Both the position numbers and the translations under genes were made by a program. Shown here one piece after another: positions 10,716 through 24,417 of a stretch of 64,000 bases of DNA. Each line of letters opens with the position of its first letter. Position 1 is the first letter of the stretch. The DNA comes from Acanthaster planci (taxonomy: Eukaryota > Echinodermata > Asteroidea > Valvatida > Acanthasteridae): assembly GCF_001949145.1 (NCBI RefSeq), contig NW_019091580.1:172998-236997 (forward strand), in the 5' to 3' direction. The notes below the pieces were generated by a model that made no database searches, had not been told where the DNA came from, and was given only the letters and a program-made list of their open reading frames with translations.

Positions 10716-13079
10716 AACAGAGAGCCAATGATTTAAGCGAAGTTTGGCCGCATAAAATCGAGAACATGAATTGTATGGTTTTCTGACAAGCTGTATTTTA
10801 TTTGTTTTGTGAAAGAGCAGCGAGGGTGCTTGGTAATCCCTCTTTCCTACAAATAGAACATTTATAAATGGCTCCAAGAGCTACAGATCACATAATTTTG
10901 TTGTTCATTTTTGATCTCTTAAGTAGCAAACGCATTGTAATTAATATACCTGCCATTTTAAGTCAAGTTAACTCACAGTTTTAGCCTATTTTTAGAATTA
11001 AAATTAATTTTGTGAAGAGGATGTCAACGTATGGTAATCTCGTTTGAACAACCGGAAAACTGAAAGTTTGCAAGCATTTTATATTGTTGCTCATGTCCAA
11101 CATGCAAACATACAAGTTTACATGAAGCCTTTTTGACTTGATAAAACATCAATTTTGAAGAATGGCTCTGTTGCCAATTCCATAATACGACCATAAATAA
11201 ATAAACTGGAAAATAAAAATGAAACAGGAAAATCTGTTATAATGACCTTCCTGTTCAACAGTTAACATATAAAAGTATATTGCATCTCGCTACTTATGCT
11301 ATATGTTTCTAAGTCACGTCTGGGATGCAATTTAAAAGCCGAAATAATTCGGCTCTGGCGAAGTGACTGTCAGCTAGAGTTAACTGAATTGAACGCTATA
11401 TAGCTCTCCCTGGCCATCCATACCCCGCCCGCGAGGTGGGCGTTAATAGGGCCGTCTTCGGGGACCGTCAAAGGAAACAGAACACCTGAAATACAGACAA
11501 TCTCAGTGCACGCGGTGTGAACCTCAATGTCTACCCCCACCTGGCAAGAATCGAGGGCGAGACACATCCCGTGTCGTTTACCTGAACCCATAAACTTATA
11601 GAGTGCCCAAGGGCTGGGTTATAAAGTTAGGGAAACTGATACCAAATCCGTAGGCCAAATGCTACGACTCATTCTGTTCAGTCAGAATAAAAAAGCAAGA
11701 ATAAAAAAAAAATGTACTTTGACTCCGGTAACCAGACCAAATATTTTGATACATAAAATTACTTCTCTTGCCTCGTTCAGAAGGCTGAAAGTAGTACACT
11801 GCGGTTACGTAATTGGACGAAGTACGGGGGAAATGCAATAAATTAAGTAATACCAGTTTGGGATGAAGAAACAGAACGCCTGATTTTCTGAAGTTCATGT
11901 GAGAATTCCGGATTTCACATGTTGAAGTATGAAATTGATTATTCGATAGTCTCCAATTTGGCCTAGTTTCTCGTCCTGGTGATTGGAAGCAATTTGTAGC
12001 ATAAGAACCATCATTTAACAGCCAAAATTCGGACAGATTGAAAACTCGTCGGATGAATTTAAAGGTCGTTAGAAATTAACGCCTTCTCCGAGAAATTCTG
12101 GCAACAAGATGGAGCATTTTTTTCTCCCAATGTTGACCTGCCTCCATAAAAATGATTACAATTTACTACTAGTGCATCCCCGAGTCGATTCTCACCCGCA
12201 TGCCGAAGTGGGGCAGTCAGATATGTTTTTCCCATTGGTACTGAATGACTGTCAGAAACGAACAATAAGTGTGATTCTAACTGACAGGTCCGCGCGCTTG
12301 CCATTTTTACGTCCGATCGGCTTTTATGATTAAAACATCCCCTCAGTGTATCAACGCCCTACCCTGGCAAATTATCGACACTTCTCTTGTTCATAACTGC
12401 CTTTCCATATTGTATTTTCTTTCTTCGTGAATACATGTCAGCGCCCAATCACTCCCAACGATAACAGAAAAGGCAATTAAATATTTTTAAAACATTACAT
12501 GAACAATATAATTTATGCTGTCGCCACTTGATCTGCGCTTACTTTATGTTATGCCACTCAAAGCATTTGAAAGAAAAATGTCAAAATTTGAAGCAAACCC
12601 TACTTAGGACTTGAAGGTTTTCATAGTGAAAGAACTATAAGCGTGAAACGATTGCGGTTGCACTATGGATAAATCTCTTTCATGAGTATGTGTGGTTCTG
12701 AGAAGAACCGGGAACCCTACTTATTGTTAAGATACAAAAGTGTGTATGTTCATTGAACGTTTGTTTTGTTTTGTTTTAATGGTCTGCATTCCTTTATTTA
12801 CTGTTGACTCAAAATACACTGTACTCACAGAGGCATTTTTCCAATTCTTCTCAAAGTATTCGTCTTATCCAACCCTAGAAATAACCGACTGCTATTTTCT
12901 ACAGAAGTTCCTTGGACCTGTGTTTTGGGTCAGCCTGCGAAGTATTGGCTTACAAAATCAACCTGGGCTCGGCCGAAAACATGTTATTTCTGGTCAGTTT
13001 TCGGCCCAGTGATACGGCACACAGGAATAATATCGCTTTGTAAATGAGGAAGGGAACGCAGAGAGGGTGTGCATTGATG

Positions 13080-13210
13080 CAGTGTGAGCCAACCGCGAAC
13101 GCCCACGACAAGAACGTGCGGCGCAACAACACGCCGCAGGGGCCTACCCGCGGCGAGCTGCCCCGACCACCGCCGCTAAGGCCAGCCTCACGGGGACTCG
13201 AGTAACTGGC
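13080..13210. promoter_or_regulatory. GC-rich patch in intron 1
   Basis: This short CpG-rich stretch (many CGCCG and GCGGC words between 13097 and 13190) stands out from its surroundings. No open frame with recognisable content crosses it. It may be a regulatory module or an unmethylated CpG cluster. Confidence 0.2.
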
Positions 13211-13835
13211 GGCCAGGAATCTTTCACTTTCCTCTCATTTCGGGAGTTTAACTGGGTCCCGTCGTGGGTCCCCGGCCCTAGGATTGGATCGCTCGAGCTT
13301 TTTTTATACATCCTGAGAGAATCTAATCTTTGATGAGAATGAGAGAGAGAGAAAAAAAAAACATGCGCAGACCGCCTTGCGGTTGTTTGTCAGTTTGCTG
13401 TTGGGAGATCGTTTGGAATTCGGCATGGGGTTTCCCGAACTGCTTGGATATGATTAGTATGTTTTGCCTCTCCGTCTGTGCATGTTTTGATCACTGGTAA
13501 TACGACCACATTACACCCTCGTTGGAAGAGTGAAAAACACTATTTTGGCTAGGACGTGAACATAATCCGTGCATACTGGGTGCTGTTGGCCAGGTAATAA
13601 AAAGGAATTATTTCATATTGCAGAGCAGTGGTTGAAGTTTTACCGACGAAGTTGTCACTGTAGGGGGCAAAACCCACGTCGGAGACATGGAAGCGGATGG
13701 AGAATGTAGGGTGGGAATTAAACCTTTTGAAAAATTTTGGGGAAGTGGCACGGGATTGTTTTTAAGTTGACTGAGGTGGCTCAGTAGCTGTGGTCGATAT
13801 TATGAGTATTTTAGGGATATTGTGGGTCTCGAGCT

Positions 13836-14020
13836 GAACCAAGAAAGGGCGCAATTTTCTCAGCAAAGGAGGCTCCTATGGTCGGAACTGAACCTCGCTG
13901 GTTCACGAACGACTAGGATATGCACGGGTTACGGTCGCATCGCTATTCGCTACCAACAAAATGAACACCCCCGACCAATAAGGCTCTTTCAAACCGATGC
14001 CTCTGCTCGAGGCGGATAGA
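13836..14020 (+). repeat. Dispersed repeat family, copy A
   Basis: This copy shares about 75% of bases by eye with copy B at 49861-50066 over its whole length. Common words include AGGGCGCAATTTTC, CTCGCTGGTTCAC/TTCGCTGGTTCAC, GCTACCAACAAAA, GGCTCTTT, and GCGGATAG at the right end. It shows no terminal inverted repeat or coding potential. It looks like a SINE or MITE of about 200 bp. Confidence 0.7.
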
Positions 14021-17000
14021 ATAGGCCTAAACGAGTGACGGAGGGTGGGCATGAAAAGAATTTTTGCTTATGTAATCCTCCGGATCGTATTAGACTTATA
14101 TCGGAATCTGACTCGCCATTTTCGCCAAAAATTGTATCTGCTGCGGGAAAAAAAGACCGTATGTCTTTTCTTCCACCATGGTCTTTCAGACATTATCATA
14201 ATGGTGAATTCTTGATAGAAAGGTGTATCGTTTGTGAGATTTGGTTTCCTCTATCACGAACAAAAAGGAACAACTTGGGATTTTTAAATCATTACATGAT
14301 GTGCTCAGTTAGTAAACTGAGTTTGCATGTGTGTATGACCAGGGAGGAATGGGTGTTGTGGTTCTTGAGGCCTATTAAAACACGGAGGAAAGCCTAGACG
14401 CGACGGATTGTGGATTTTGTAAGGAGATTGTACATGGACAAATTCAATAGCGTTGCATTAAGCGTACATAACACAAGATACTTGGAAATATTGATGAAAC
14501 AAGCTTACAATGTGTGGAAAAGATTCAGAGTCGACAAGGAATTATTCAAGACTTGTTAAGATGAGTAAGAGCATGGTCAGAGAGTAAGATTGCTGTACGG
14601 TGAGTAGCCCCTGGATTTGTACGGAAGCTTTGACTGGCGTCTACTCAAGCATGAAGTACAGGTCAAGGGCCGTTCATGACATAGTTCTGGCTATCTTGGT
14701 TCACTTCATCTCTTTCCTCTGTGGCTCTTGTCTTTTATGTTTCGGACTCTTTTTTCCCTCACCTTGGCCCGACCGGCATCTTCTCAGGTACAGGCAAACC
14801 GATCACGAAGCCATAAAACAGCTTTCCTCCCAGGCTGCCGGCTCGGGGCCCCCATAATAACCTGGGCCAACTCCCGAGCGACGAATAATTCTTCCAGCTT
14901 GGCTCCCGCGCTCCCGTCCGAGAGCTGGGCCGCTAAATTAGACAATTATCGGCGGGGACAGACCTTCGCGCGGCCGCATAGCTAGGCTGCATGGCTTCGG
15001 TCTCGGCGGTCCTCCGCCTGGCGCCCGATTTAGGTAGAGATATACGACGTCGTATTAAAACATGTCTGCATGGGCCTACGGTGTGCTCAGGCCAGAATGC
15101 AGGTTATGTGAGTCATCAACCTCTCAAATATGCTACTGGGAAAAAAACTAGAGAAAGAAAAAAATATAATTAATGGGCGAATTCGCACCTTCAAAGGATC
15201 CTAAAATGTCCCGCAATTTTTGAACCCCATCACTTCCCTTAAAATGGAAGGAAAATGCATTCGTGGATCTTTTTTCTTGAGATCTGGCAAGTCGGAGCAT
15301 TCCCATTAACGAAACGCTAGGGACAATGTTAAATGAAAAATTATAACTTGACACTCCTATACAGGCAAAGGTTCTGACATTTTTCTTTTGGCACCGTGTG
15401 CACACTTTTTTTAAAAGATGTTTGTACTCAGAAACGTGCCGTGAAAAGAAGACTCCTTTTTCTACAGTTATTCACACAGTACAAGGATTGGAGTCAGCAT
15501 CCTTACTTGAGAATTTATACTGTAATCAAGACATCACCACAAGGCGAATATCAAGATGCTGACTTTTCTCACACTGTACGTGGAGAAAATATGGTCTTCA
15601 CCCCAAGCAAGAGACACTGCATGCCACCGTGAAGATGCGACAATTGCACAACCATTAATTTACTGTCAACCACTTGCCAACATTTGTACGAGGGAAACTC
15701 ATTAAATAAACTGCCAAAGAAACCATTGATTCATATTCTTTCAATAACTTGTTTACTTGAAACGGTTTTTGTCATTTTTTTTGCGGGTGCATTTTTAATG
15801 AGATAATTGATCGGCAAACTGAGCTTATTTCACTCCGATCGAGATCATAAATAATGAGGTATTGAAAGCTTAAGTGGAAAACAACTGTTTTGGACAAAAA
15901 AAGTTGATCCCTTAGTTCACAGTAAAACAGTTGTCTAATGAAAATCGACTTGAAACATAGAGAGTTGGGCTTAATTTCTTTTCGCTTTGTACAATACAAT
16001 GTATTATAATTCCCAGCTTTGGGCGGCGGTGGCACTGCGTTGCTAGGTACTTCTGTACCATCATCACACACTGAATCGGTATCAGCAGCAGACCCAGAGC
16101 AAACCAAAACATGACCCTTGATGAATTATGAAATACGGCGTGCAACTGCAAAATGAGGTACGAGCCGGGATCTGGGACCTGTCTGAAGGCCCGCAAATTG
16201 CAGAATAATGGGCCAAACCTGGCGCGCGGCGGCGCACGGGTCGCAGCCGGCTCGGCAAGGCTTGGTCCTACCGGCGCCCCAGTCGTTAGTCCCACGGTCT
16301 GTTAAACTACTCAGCACACTGCGCTCCCATGCTAGCACAGCGTACGATGCCCCGACACGCCACGGCAAATCTCTCAGGAAATGCCCCCCAAAAATACACC
16401 AACAAAAGGCGACATCTCTGCTAGAGTTCACGGCGATTTTTCCACTGTTTGAATGCCTGGTGAAGGAGCTATATTATTATCGACCTTGTGAGGAATGTCC
16501 GTTGGGAAATGTGTGGTTTGTACACAAAGCTACTTTAAATCTGCTTCGATCCCCGAATAAATTGTGTACGGCTTCCATTTTAAGCCCACAAGATTCCTAT
16601 AGTTACCCTGCTCATCTTTTCAATGCTTTATACCGCACAATTTGGTCAGAACTTTCTACTCAAACCATATGAGGCTGCTTTTGTTTAAATTCTGAAATTG
16701 TATACAGCTAGATAAAGCTTGTTTACGACGACCGAGCGGTGTCTTTTCTGTATGTTTTCCTTGTTTTTGATAATTTTGTGGCTTGCGGCGTAAATCGGTT
16801 CTTTGATGGCGATAATGGAAAGCACAGTTATCGTTATTTTTGGGGGGTTGTGTGTTTCTGTATCGGCTCAAATTTAATTTTGCTGGGAACAAAAATATTT
16901 CTCTCAGAGAATGTTTATTTTTTAATATCATATCTGCCCCCTGTGGGTTGTGCACAATAAGAAATCGAGTTGTCTGGGAACTAAATTCCGGTGAACCTGA

Positions 17001-19796
17001 TTTCTGGAGTTTTAGTAAGTGGCGCGCATGACCTTTTTTTTGGGGGGGGGGCAGTATTAAACTTAGGTACTGGCTTTAGTACTTTCAGTACGCCTAACAT
17101 TGAAAACAGCTATAATCTGGATATGGTCGGGGCTTTTTCGTTGACCTGTTTATATTGTCTGGTCTGTTGTTTTGGTTGATGTCTCTGCTGCTGTAAAGAT
17201 GATGTCTTCGTCGGTGGTGGCTCTTTGCTTGATTGTATACACATGCCGGCTTCGATACATGGCGTCTGCATGTAGACTAACGATATACCACATTTGCCGA
17301 GCGCAAAATGTCACGGGAAAGACGCCAGCAGATGGCGGCGAATCGGAAATGAATTTTGCATGATTGATGACCTCGTCATAAATTCATGCATCAAATGATT
17401 GAGCGGTTGGATTTTAATATCTATCCCCAGGACGTGATTAATACGCAGCCCCTTTAAGTAAAGAATGGATTCTGCTGGCAGCCGCAGGTAGAATCACTTT
17501 TGTCACGATTTCAAATTAAACCTGTAGTCCTACACCTTACAATGTACATCAGTTCAGTGACTGATGAAGAATCTGAGAGGCACATCGATCTGCATTTTTA
17601 CTTTTGAGGAAGCAATGAAAGCTATTACTCTGCGAACAAATGTGGTGATAAAGGTGCTAAATGGGCGTCAAATTAACACGCCATTTTTGGTATAGACAAT
17701 ACCGGACTGGCGTTGTCCTGTCTTAATACCGGGGATGTTAAAATTTCACCGCATTTTTGCATAGTTAACTGCGACTTGTCAGAGTTTTAATTAACAAATT
17801 GGGGTTGGCACGATCAACCATAGTTAGGTCACTGCATTGCTCGACCTTGGCCTTACTGCGACCAATTGTACAGTAGGCCTAAGTAGTGTCCTCTTCGCGA
17901 CATTACCGGTTCTTGTTACTGCTTACCTGCTCGAGTAATACGTGCAGATTTTAATGTGTGCAGAAATTATGATTAAGTTGCTCAGACATTTCATGACAGT
18001 TCTGCAACTGAATTTCATTGAAGAATATAACCTTGTTTGTCGTTGTGTGAATCGTATAGCCCAGACGAAAAACAAACCGCCCGTCTCCCAGGTATGCCCG
18101 CTGGGGTCAAAGTTCAAGTTCATAGCCCGCCCCCACACGGTATTTACACTTTACACATGCACACATGACAGATATGTCGATATGCGTGTACATGTACATG
18201 TACACCAATACAAGTTTGATGTTCATACACTCGTGGGAGAATGTTTCGTGTGGTGCAGAACTAAGACGAGTCACGATTCGGTTTCCAATGGGGGGGGGCT
18301 AAAATAGACATTCAGCCTACAAAAAGCTGAAGGCATAGGGAATTGCTCACTTTGGTTTCGATCGTTATGCTTGATAATCCAAAAAATAGTCCTCTGAATC
18401 GGACGCGGAAGGAAAGATTGCTCCCACGTAAAGGGGAAAAGGTTAACGGTGACGGACATCGAGCGAGACGCATTAGGGTTTGTTCTGAATAAAACCTCCA
18501 CTGCTTCGGTTTCCGACAACGCTAGCAAACGCCTTGCCTTAATTACCTGTGCCTTATAGGAAACTGTGAGATTTTGTTTTAAACGCAAACCAGATCCTGC
18601 TAATGGCTTTCACGTTTCGGAAGATGCAGCGCCTCCGCGCAACTGATCGAGGGATTTACAACTAAACGATCTTGTAAGTTACGGCTATCCTAGTTAGTCA
18701 ACGGAAATAATAAAGCCTCGGGAAATTGGGAGATTTCCGATGAATTCTCACGAGAGGACGTCATCCACGTCTTTATGTGACGACAGGGCGCGCTGCAGTC
18801 ACGCACTGCACGGCAGTCGTGATATCTTCTGCAATACTTGGCTTCGAATTCCTTATTGAGATTTGATTGATTTATAACCCGGACGGACAAGGGTATGTGA
18901 TGCTTTCTCCCGTCGTAATTGGGATGGGGCAGGAGGAGAAAAGGAACGTGACATTAAAGGATAATTACGTTCCAACTTAACTTTCGATGCCCTCATACTG
19001 AATCCAACTTATGAAATCACAAAAAAAGGTTTTGATCTAATTCGCAAACAGCAAGACCACGCCCAATAGTCAGTTTGTCATAGTATAGTCTTTGACATAA
19101 CCTTCAAAGGCTGCAGGACTCAAAGAGTGAATTTTATCAGGCCATTCGACGCCCATGAACAGGGCAGATTTTTTCAATGAGTACCAGGGTACACACTAAT
19201 TCCACGAATTTCCATTTTTTTTTTACTAGAGGCAGATAATTTACGCCACAGTTACATTTTAAAAAAAGAAAGAAAGAAGAGCAAAATGCAAAAATTTTGA
19301 AACAGTAATGGCCATGAACTGACCACCAAGTGTATGTGGGTGGAGTTAACGGCAGCATCAAGACATTTCCAGGATTGGACAACAGGCTGTCATGTCATTT
19401 ACCCTAAATAAGAAGAAACAAGTTGGGCATCCAATTTTGTCTGGCTACTTTTCGTCGAATGCCCCCACCCGCCATGAAACAATTAAACGAACAGTGATGA
19501 AGTATACGGAGCATTCTAGCGTCACTTAATTCGATAAAAACAGGTGACAAGGGACGACTCACGGTTTGTTGCCGCAGTGTCAAACTCAGTCATGTCGAGT
19601 ACGACTCAAAAAGATCAGCCAAGTTGTGAACAGGGCAAAAATTATCGAGGTGTGTCACTCAAGATGTTTCCACAGAACTAAGCGCGTGATTTGGCTGCCG
19701 TCCAAAACTCATTTGGATGTCTTCGGTTCGTTCTTTTTAAGAGTTTGATTGAGGTGCATTGCGGGTTGCAGCAGGACCGGCGCGGTTTTCGTGGCG

Positions 19797-19802
19797 TATA
19801 AA
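19797..19802 (+). promoter_or_regulatory. TATA-like element inside intron 1
   Basis: TATAAA sits in a GC-rich setting and is followed about 30 bases later by a pyrimidine-purine initiator-like sequence. CAGCTG at 19898-19903 and CACGTG at about 19862 follow. It could be an internal promoter or simply chance; no coding exon was recognised downstream of it before the MRF exon 2. Confidence 0.15.
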
Positions 19803-21288
19803 GCCTGAGTCATGCAGTGCAACAGTCATTTATTTTTCTCCGAGCCAACTTAAATGGTCCACCACGTGTGTACACTCACTCCTCGGCTGGCAAAGTACAG
19901 CTGACCTCCGGCCGTGAATTTCCCATCCGGCCACCGCCAAAAAAAAGTACACCCGCCCTGCTTTGCTGCTGACCCTCGGAAACCGTCTTCAACTTTTCAA
20001 GTACGAACTTGAGCGCAAACATTCTTCTGACAACAAGCATACTTCGTAATCAAATTTAGATTTTTTTTTGCTTTCTCTCTCTCTTTCTTTCCCCGTGTCC
20101 CGGCCACCACTGCGGTGGTGATGCAGCCCCGAATCACGGCATTATCATCAAATAATATCCCTGGTTGGAATCGAAGACAGGTTCCCCCCTGCCAGTCTTA
20201 TTAAGGAGCGTACGAGTTGACACATGAGAGTCGACAAGCTAGTTAGCTAGCAAAATACGGTGCTGTGCTGCGCGCAATATGTGGGGGCTTTCCCGCCGTG
20301 TTTTGTGCGCGCAAAACATACCGGTCTCCATATCTTTTTATATAGTGGTGGATATTGTTTTTCACGTTCACGACCGAGCTGATCTCTCTAGCCTCAACGT
20401 CAAACGCTCCAGTTTCTGCTTGACTCCGATTTGCCGCTGAACACACGATATTGTCACTGTATTTCGTTTGCGACTTCAGGCTACGGACGTTCGTTACCAT
20501 TTTCAAGTTAGTCTAGAGCTTTAGGAAGCACTGTAACGGTATACCAAGATACTGTGAGGCTCATGCTACGAATTACGATGCACAAAGGAAAGTAAAGTGT
20601 CCCCTGAGGAATACGGGGCAGGCACATACGTGACCCGTCTGGCAGCCCGCATTACAAGTGCTTTCGATTTTGATTCAATATTTGAGATGTCACGTGGTGT
20701 CGGCAAAAGGAAGCAAAAGGCTAACGGGTATGCGGATTCGAAAGAGCTGGAACCTGAACGTAAAACTAAACGGACATGGTTCTGCTCACTGACGATAACT
20801 CTTAGGCGGCCAATGTGATCATCAGCGGTATTATCTGAACGGTCCAACAGTGGAGCCAGGGCCACTGAACGTATGTTGTGCAGAAGCCTGAAATATTGTC
20901 ATGCTTTTTCACACTTTTCCTTTTGGCCGAATTGTTTCCGCGGTAAAACTGTAATTACAACATTCTTCATGCTCTTTCACATTCCTGGCCTGTAGGGTGG
21001 TAAGATGAGTTGAGTCACCCATAGCTTTTGACAGAAACGACCCTCAAGGCAACAAACTTCCTGATTAACCCCTGATTGGTTCTTATCAAGCTCTGCACTA
21101 ATCACATTACAGAAGAGATGTCGCAGGAATTTATGTCAACTAGGGGTGCAGACCACTAATTCAAGTGATAATTTCTGTCCAGCTCATTAGCATTAAAAGT
21201 GCCCCCACCGTATATTTTGAAAAAGGATATTGTTTGGCCCCCAAAATAGTGAGATTGTGTAAATTGTTACCAGGATGAACTCCCTGGT

Positions 21289-21334
21289 NNNNNNNNNNNN
21301 NNNNNNNNNNNNNNNNNNNNNNNNNNNNNNNNNN
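21289..21334. other. Assembly gap (46 N)
   Basis: A run of 46 undetermined bases lies in MRF intron 1. The left flank ends in CTCCCTGGT and the right flank begins with a G-run (CGGGGGG). The true missing length is unknown. It does not interrupt any recognised exon. Confidence 0.99.
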
Positions 21335-21614
21335 CGGGGGGTGATTTTGTTTTGTGGGAATAATTAAAAATGTAATCGGTTAATCCACAAAAAAATTGAA
21401 AAGAAATTGAAAGATTAGGGAATACACAATAATTTCATTTGTGTTTCTGAAATCTCAGGAATGTTGGTATGCATGTTATTGGGCCCTGAACAGTGCCGAT
21501 TTTACACTGTTTTCAATGGGACTTGAATTAGTGGACTGTACCCCAAAGATCCCGCGAAAATACATGTGCGCCAAGTATCCACTTTGAGGCAGCAAAAGAG
21601 GGCGTGTTTTTTTG

Positions 21615-21731
21615 GTACTCACCATTGATCTCTATTATATAATGGAGATCAACGGTACCCACCACTTAAGCGCGCGTTTTAATGGAGATCTTGTACAGTA
21701 CTCACCACTTAAACGCGCGTTTTAATGGAGC
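21615..21731. repeat. Three-copy tandem repeat, unit 40-43 bp
   Basis: Units begin with GTACTCACC or GTACCCACC at 21615, 21655 and 21698. Units 2 and 3 share CCACTTAA(G/A)CGCGCGTTTTAATGGAG almost exactly. Unit 1 differs in its middle, where TTGATCTC and GAGATCAA flank a palindromic ATTATATAAT, making a near-perfect 28-nt hairpin. Confidence 0.75.
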
Positions 21732-22180
21732 TTATTGGCGCGTTTGACGCGGAGCACGCTGAATACGCGTAACGAATTTATTCCTTAACGTACGGTCTTT
21801 GCGTACACGCAGAACGCGTGCAAGAACCCGCTTGGGAAACTTACTACAATCTGTCTTTTTTTTGCCGCTTGGGGTGCACTTTAATTCAGGGCGGTATCCG
21901 CCCAGAGTCGAAGTGCTCCCCCAAGTTCGTGTATTATTTATATACATACATGTGTCATCCAATTATGCCGAAGTTTTACGTTGTGTCTTCTTTGAGCATT
22001 ATGTGGGTGGATAACCTGTTGTGATGTGTTACACTACGTTGAACTTTTGGTCTTTTGTTGAGGGTCACAGGGTGTTCTGTCTTTCTGTTTTGTGTGTTGG
22101 GGGTTTTGTAAACTTCTAAGCGTGTCGAGGACTTTTCTTTCATTCACTGGCGAATAGTGGCTTTTGAACAAATTGAAGGT

Positions 22181-22620
22181 ATAGATCTTTTCCCTAGTAA
22201 ATTAATAATTATGCACGCATGCGCATAAATTGCCTTGGCGGCAAGGACCATTGAGGATGTACAGGGTTGCGATTTTGATCATTTCTCTAAGGTTTTCTGG
22301 CTTTGTGCAGTTTTTCTTCAGAAAAGCCCATTAAATCGATTTTGCTATTAGTTTTTAACCCAAGAGTGATTTTTAGTGCTCTTTAAAAAGACTTTACAAT
22401 CGTAATTTTTCCTGTGCACACGAGATTAAGCACTGAAAATTCCGCTTAGATTATAAACTAATAGCAAAAACGATTTAATGGGATTTTCTGACGAACAAAA
22501 ATGAACAAAACCAGAAACCGAGAGAAGATTATCAAAATGTTCAGTTTCAATGGCCCTTACCGCTAAGGCCATTTATGCGCATACGTGCACAATTATGAAT
22601 TCACTAGTGAAAAGATCTAT
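22181..22620. mobile_element. Long foldback (palindromic) element
   Basis: The left arm (22181 to about 22382) and right arm (about 22430-22620) are reverse complements over nearly 200 bp, at about 80% identity by eye. The outer ends both read ATAGATCTTTTC. Inner matches include ATGCGCATAAAT, CCCATTAAATCG and GCTATTAG. The spacer is only about 45 bp. There is no open reading frame of note. This is the architecture of a foldback element or a large MITE. No clear target-site duplication flanks it. If transcribed in the MRF pre-mRNA it would form a long double-stranded hairpin. Confidence 0.8.
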
Positions 22621-23019
22621 TGAGTAATCACTCTTAAAATGTAAAGAGCGTGGCATTTGGTCATGGTATTTCAAACTCACACGTGGCAGTGTCTGAAAAG
22701 GCATCCATGATCATAAAAAATGCTTACACCATCAAAATTAATGGGGAAGGGGAAGAACTGTGTCCTCTCGTCCCTCAGACTACGAAGGCAGCTAACACCA
22801 ACCCCTCGCTTCAAATCCGTACTCTCGTACGCATAATTCTATTGCCTTTGCACCTTTTTCAGCCAGAGGTCGCGCTAACATGTTTTTCTTTTGATCCCCT
22901 GTGATGGACACGGTGTATTTCCTTGGCCAGAAACATAACAAGGCCTGGACGTGTTTATCATCTGCTTCATTACGAACAATTACCTGGGCGATGGGTATGC
23001 GTGCCGACACCGTATCAAG

Positions 23020-23180
23020 TGCCCCACTACCCCCGCTGACTGCGAGCTGGTACGGAGAGCTTGTCAACAGTCCGATTTACCTTCATTACACCGCGCGGTC
23101 CGTCGGAGGTCTGCGGCGGGGCTGGGACCCAGGCTGGTCCTCGGTGAATTCACACCTCCGCGGAATTAACGGCAGGATAT
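23020..23180. promoter_or_regulatory. GC-rich patch with T-box site in intron 1
   Basis: A CpG-rich island of about 150 bp contains TTCACACCT at 23149-23157, the consensus T-box half-site. T-box factors (Tbx6 and Brachyury types) act upstream of muscle bHLH genes in chordates, so this is a reasonable candidate enhancer of the MRF gene. The evidence is motif plus composition only. Confidence 0.25.
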
Positions 23181-24417
23181 TCGATTACACATTTTGTATT
23201 ATTTCAAATTTTACCTGGTGTATACCTTGGTAATTGTGCGACTTGGGGAGGTCCGGCGATAAAGCAACTGTACTTTTCTTCTGCGGTTCGGATATTTTGC
23301 TGGATCGACAAGGTGCAATACTTTAATAGTGAACTTTAAGCGACCCTAAGCCTAAGCGCCTTCTTTTGGTAATTGCTTATAAGAAAACTTTTCAACGTCA
23401 TTTCAGGCTTCTTCTCAAAACCAACTACAGCTCAAGCTACAGTGGTGACAGTTTAAGTAAAGATGCATTTTTGAGTAAGAATACTCTAATCGTTGTTTCG
23501 TGAGTTGAAGATACAATTTTAAAATCGAAGATCAAAGGATGTGCGGATACAGAGTTTGCTTCCATAGACCCAATACTGATTCCAACATCAACCCACGAAA
23601 ACTCAGCCAAAAATCAATCGCTGTATTCTACAACCTGACACACTGAGGGACCTCGTAAACTAAAAATGAACAAACGGAAATCTTCCCAGTATAGCCATTA
23701 GTTTTTCAACCCAAAATGTTGAAAACCACTTTAAATGGGGTAAAACTCCCAAGGAAAACCTTTAAATTTAAGAAGCAAAGGTAAAGACAAAAAACAAACA
23801 ACATAGCATATGCATGTATTGTGAGCCTCGACAGTCCTTTGACTTCTATAAGAATTTACGGGGAAAGGGTTGGAGACAGAAATCCTACAAACCAGGCATT
23901 CGACATGTCCAATACGCGAATTAAACCCACATAAAAGAAAATTTACGATATTTTTCGAACCCCCAAAGCATCATCTACTCGTTCTGAAAGTGATTGATGT
24001 TGGTGGTGGAAGCAGGACCCATCTGATTTTCCAATCTATAATCCCAGCGCAGTAGTTGTTGTCACGCTACTTTTTGCCCTTCTTGGGGAGCAGACTACAA
24101 CTACAAGGTAAACTCATTATGGTGTCTCCTCCAATCATGGGGTACGTTACTCAATGTCACGGTGGGAGAGAGGTCTTTTATTTAGCTGCCTCGACGAGTG
24201 CTATGCATTCTCGTCATTTTCGTTCTTTATTTATGAAACGTCAAGAAATTCCGTGCTCAAAGATATATAAATGACTTATCTTTTGTCAGTGTCATCTAAG
24301 TTGATCTAACCGCTCTCTCTTTCCTTTAAATGAGCCTGTTATTACACTTTCTGTGTAAGGGAGACAATAAGGATCCCCTTTTTGTCCAAATTTAGATTAC
24401 TGTTTCCTGAGTTGTAA

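Noticed and set aside
16208-16672. 154-codon open frame, plus strand
   Set aside because: Mixed composition with no motif, and crossed by two long minus-strand frames. Treated as chance.
24001-24060. Possible coding-like GGTGGTGGAAGCAGG stretch
   Set aside because: Short, with no splice sites in phase and no recognisable protein.
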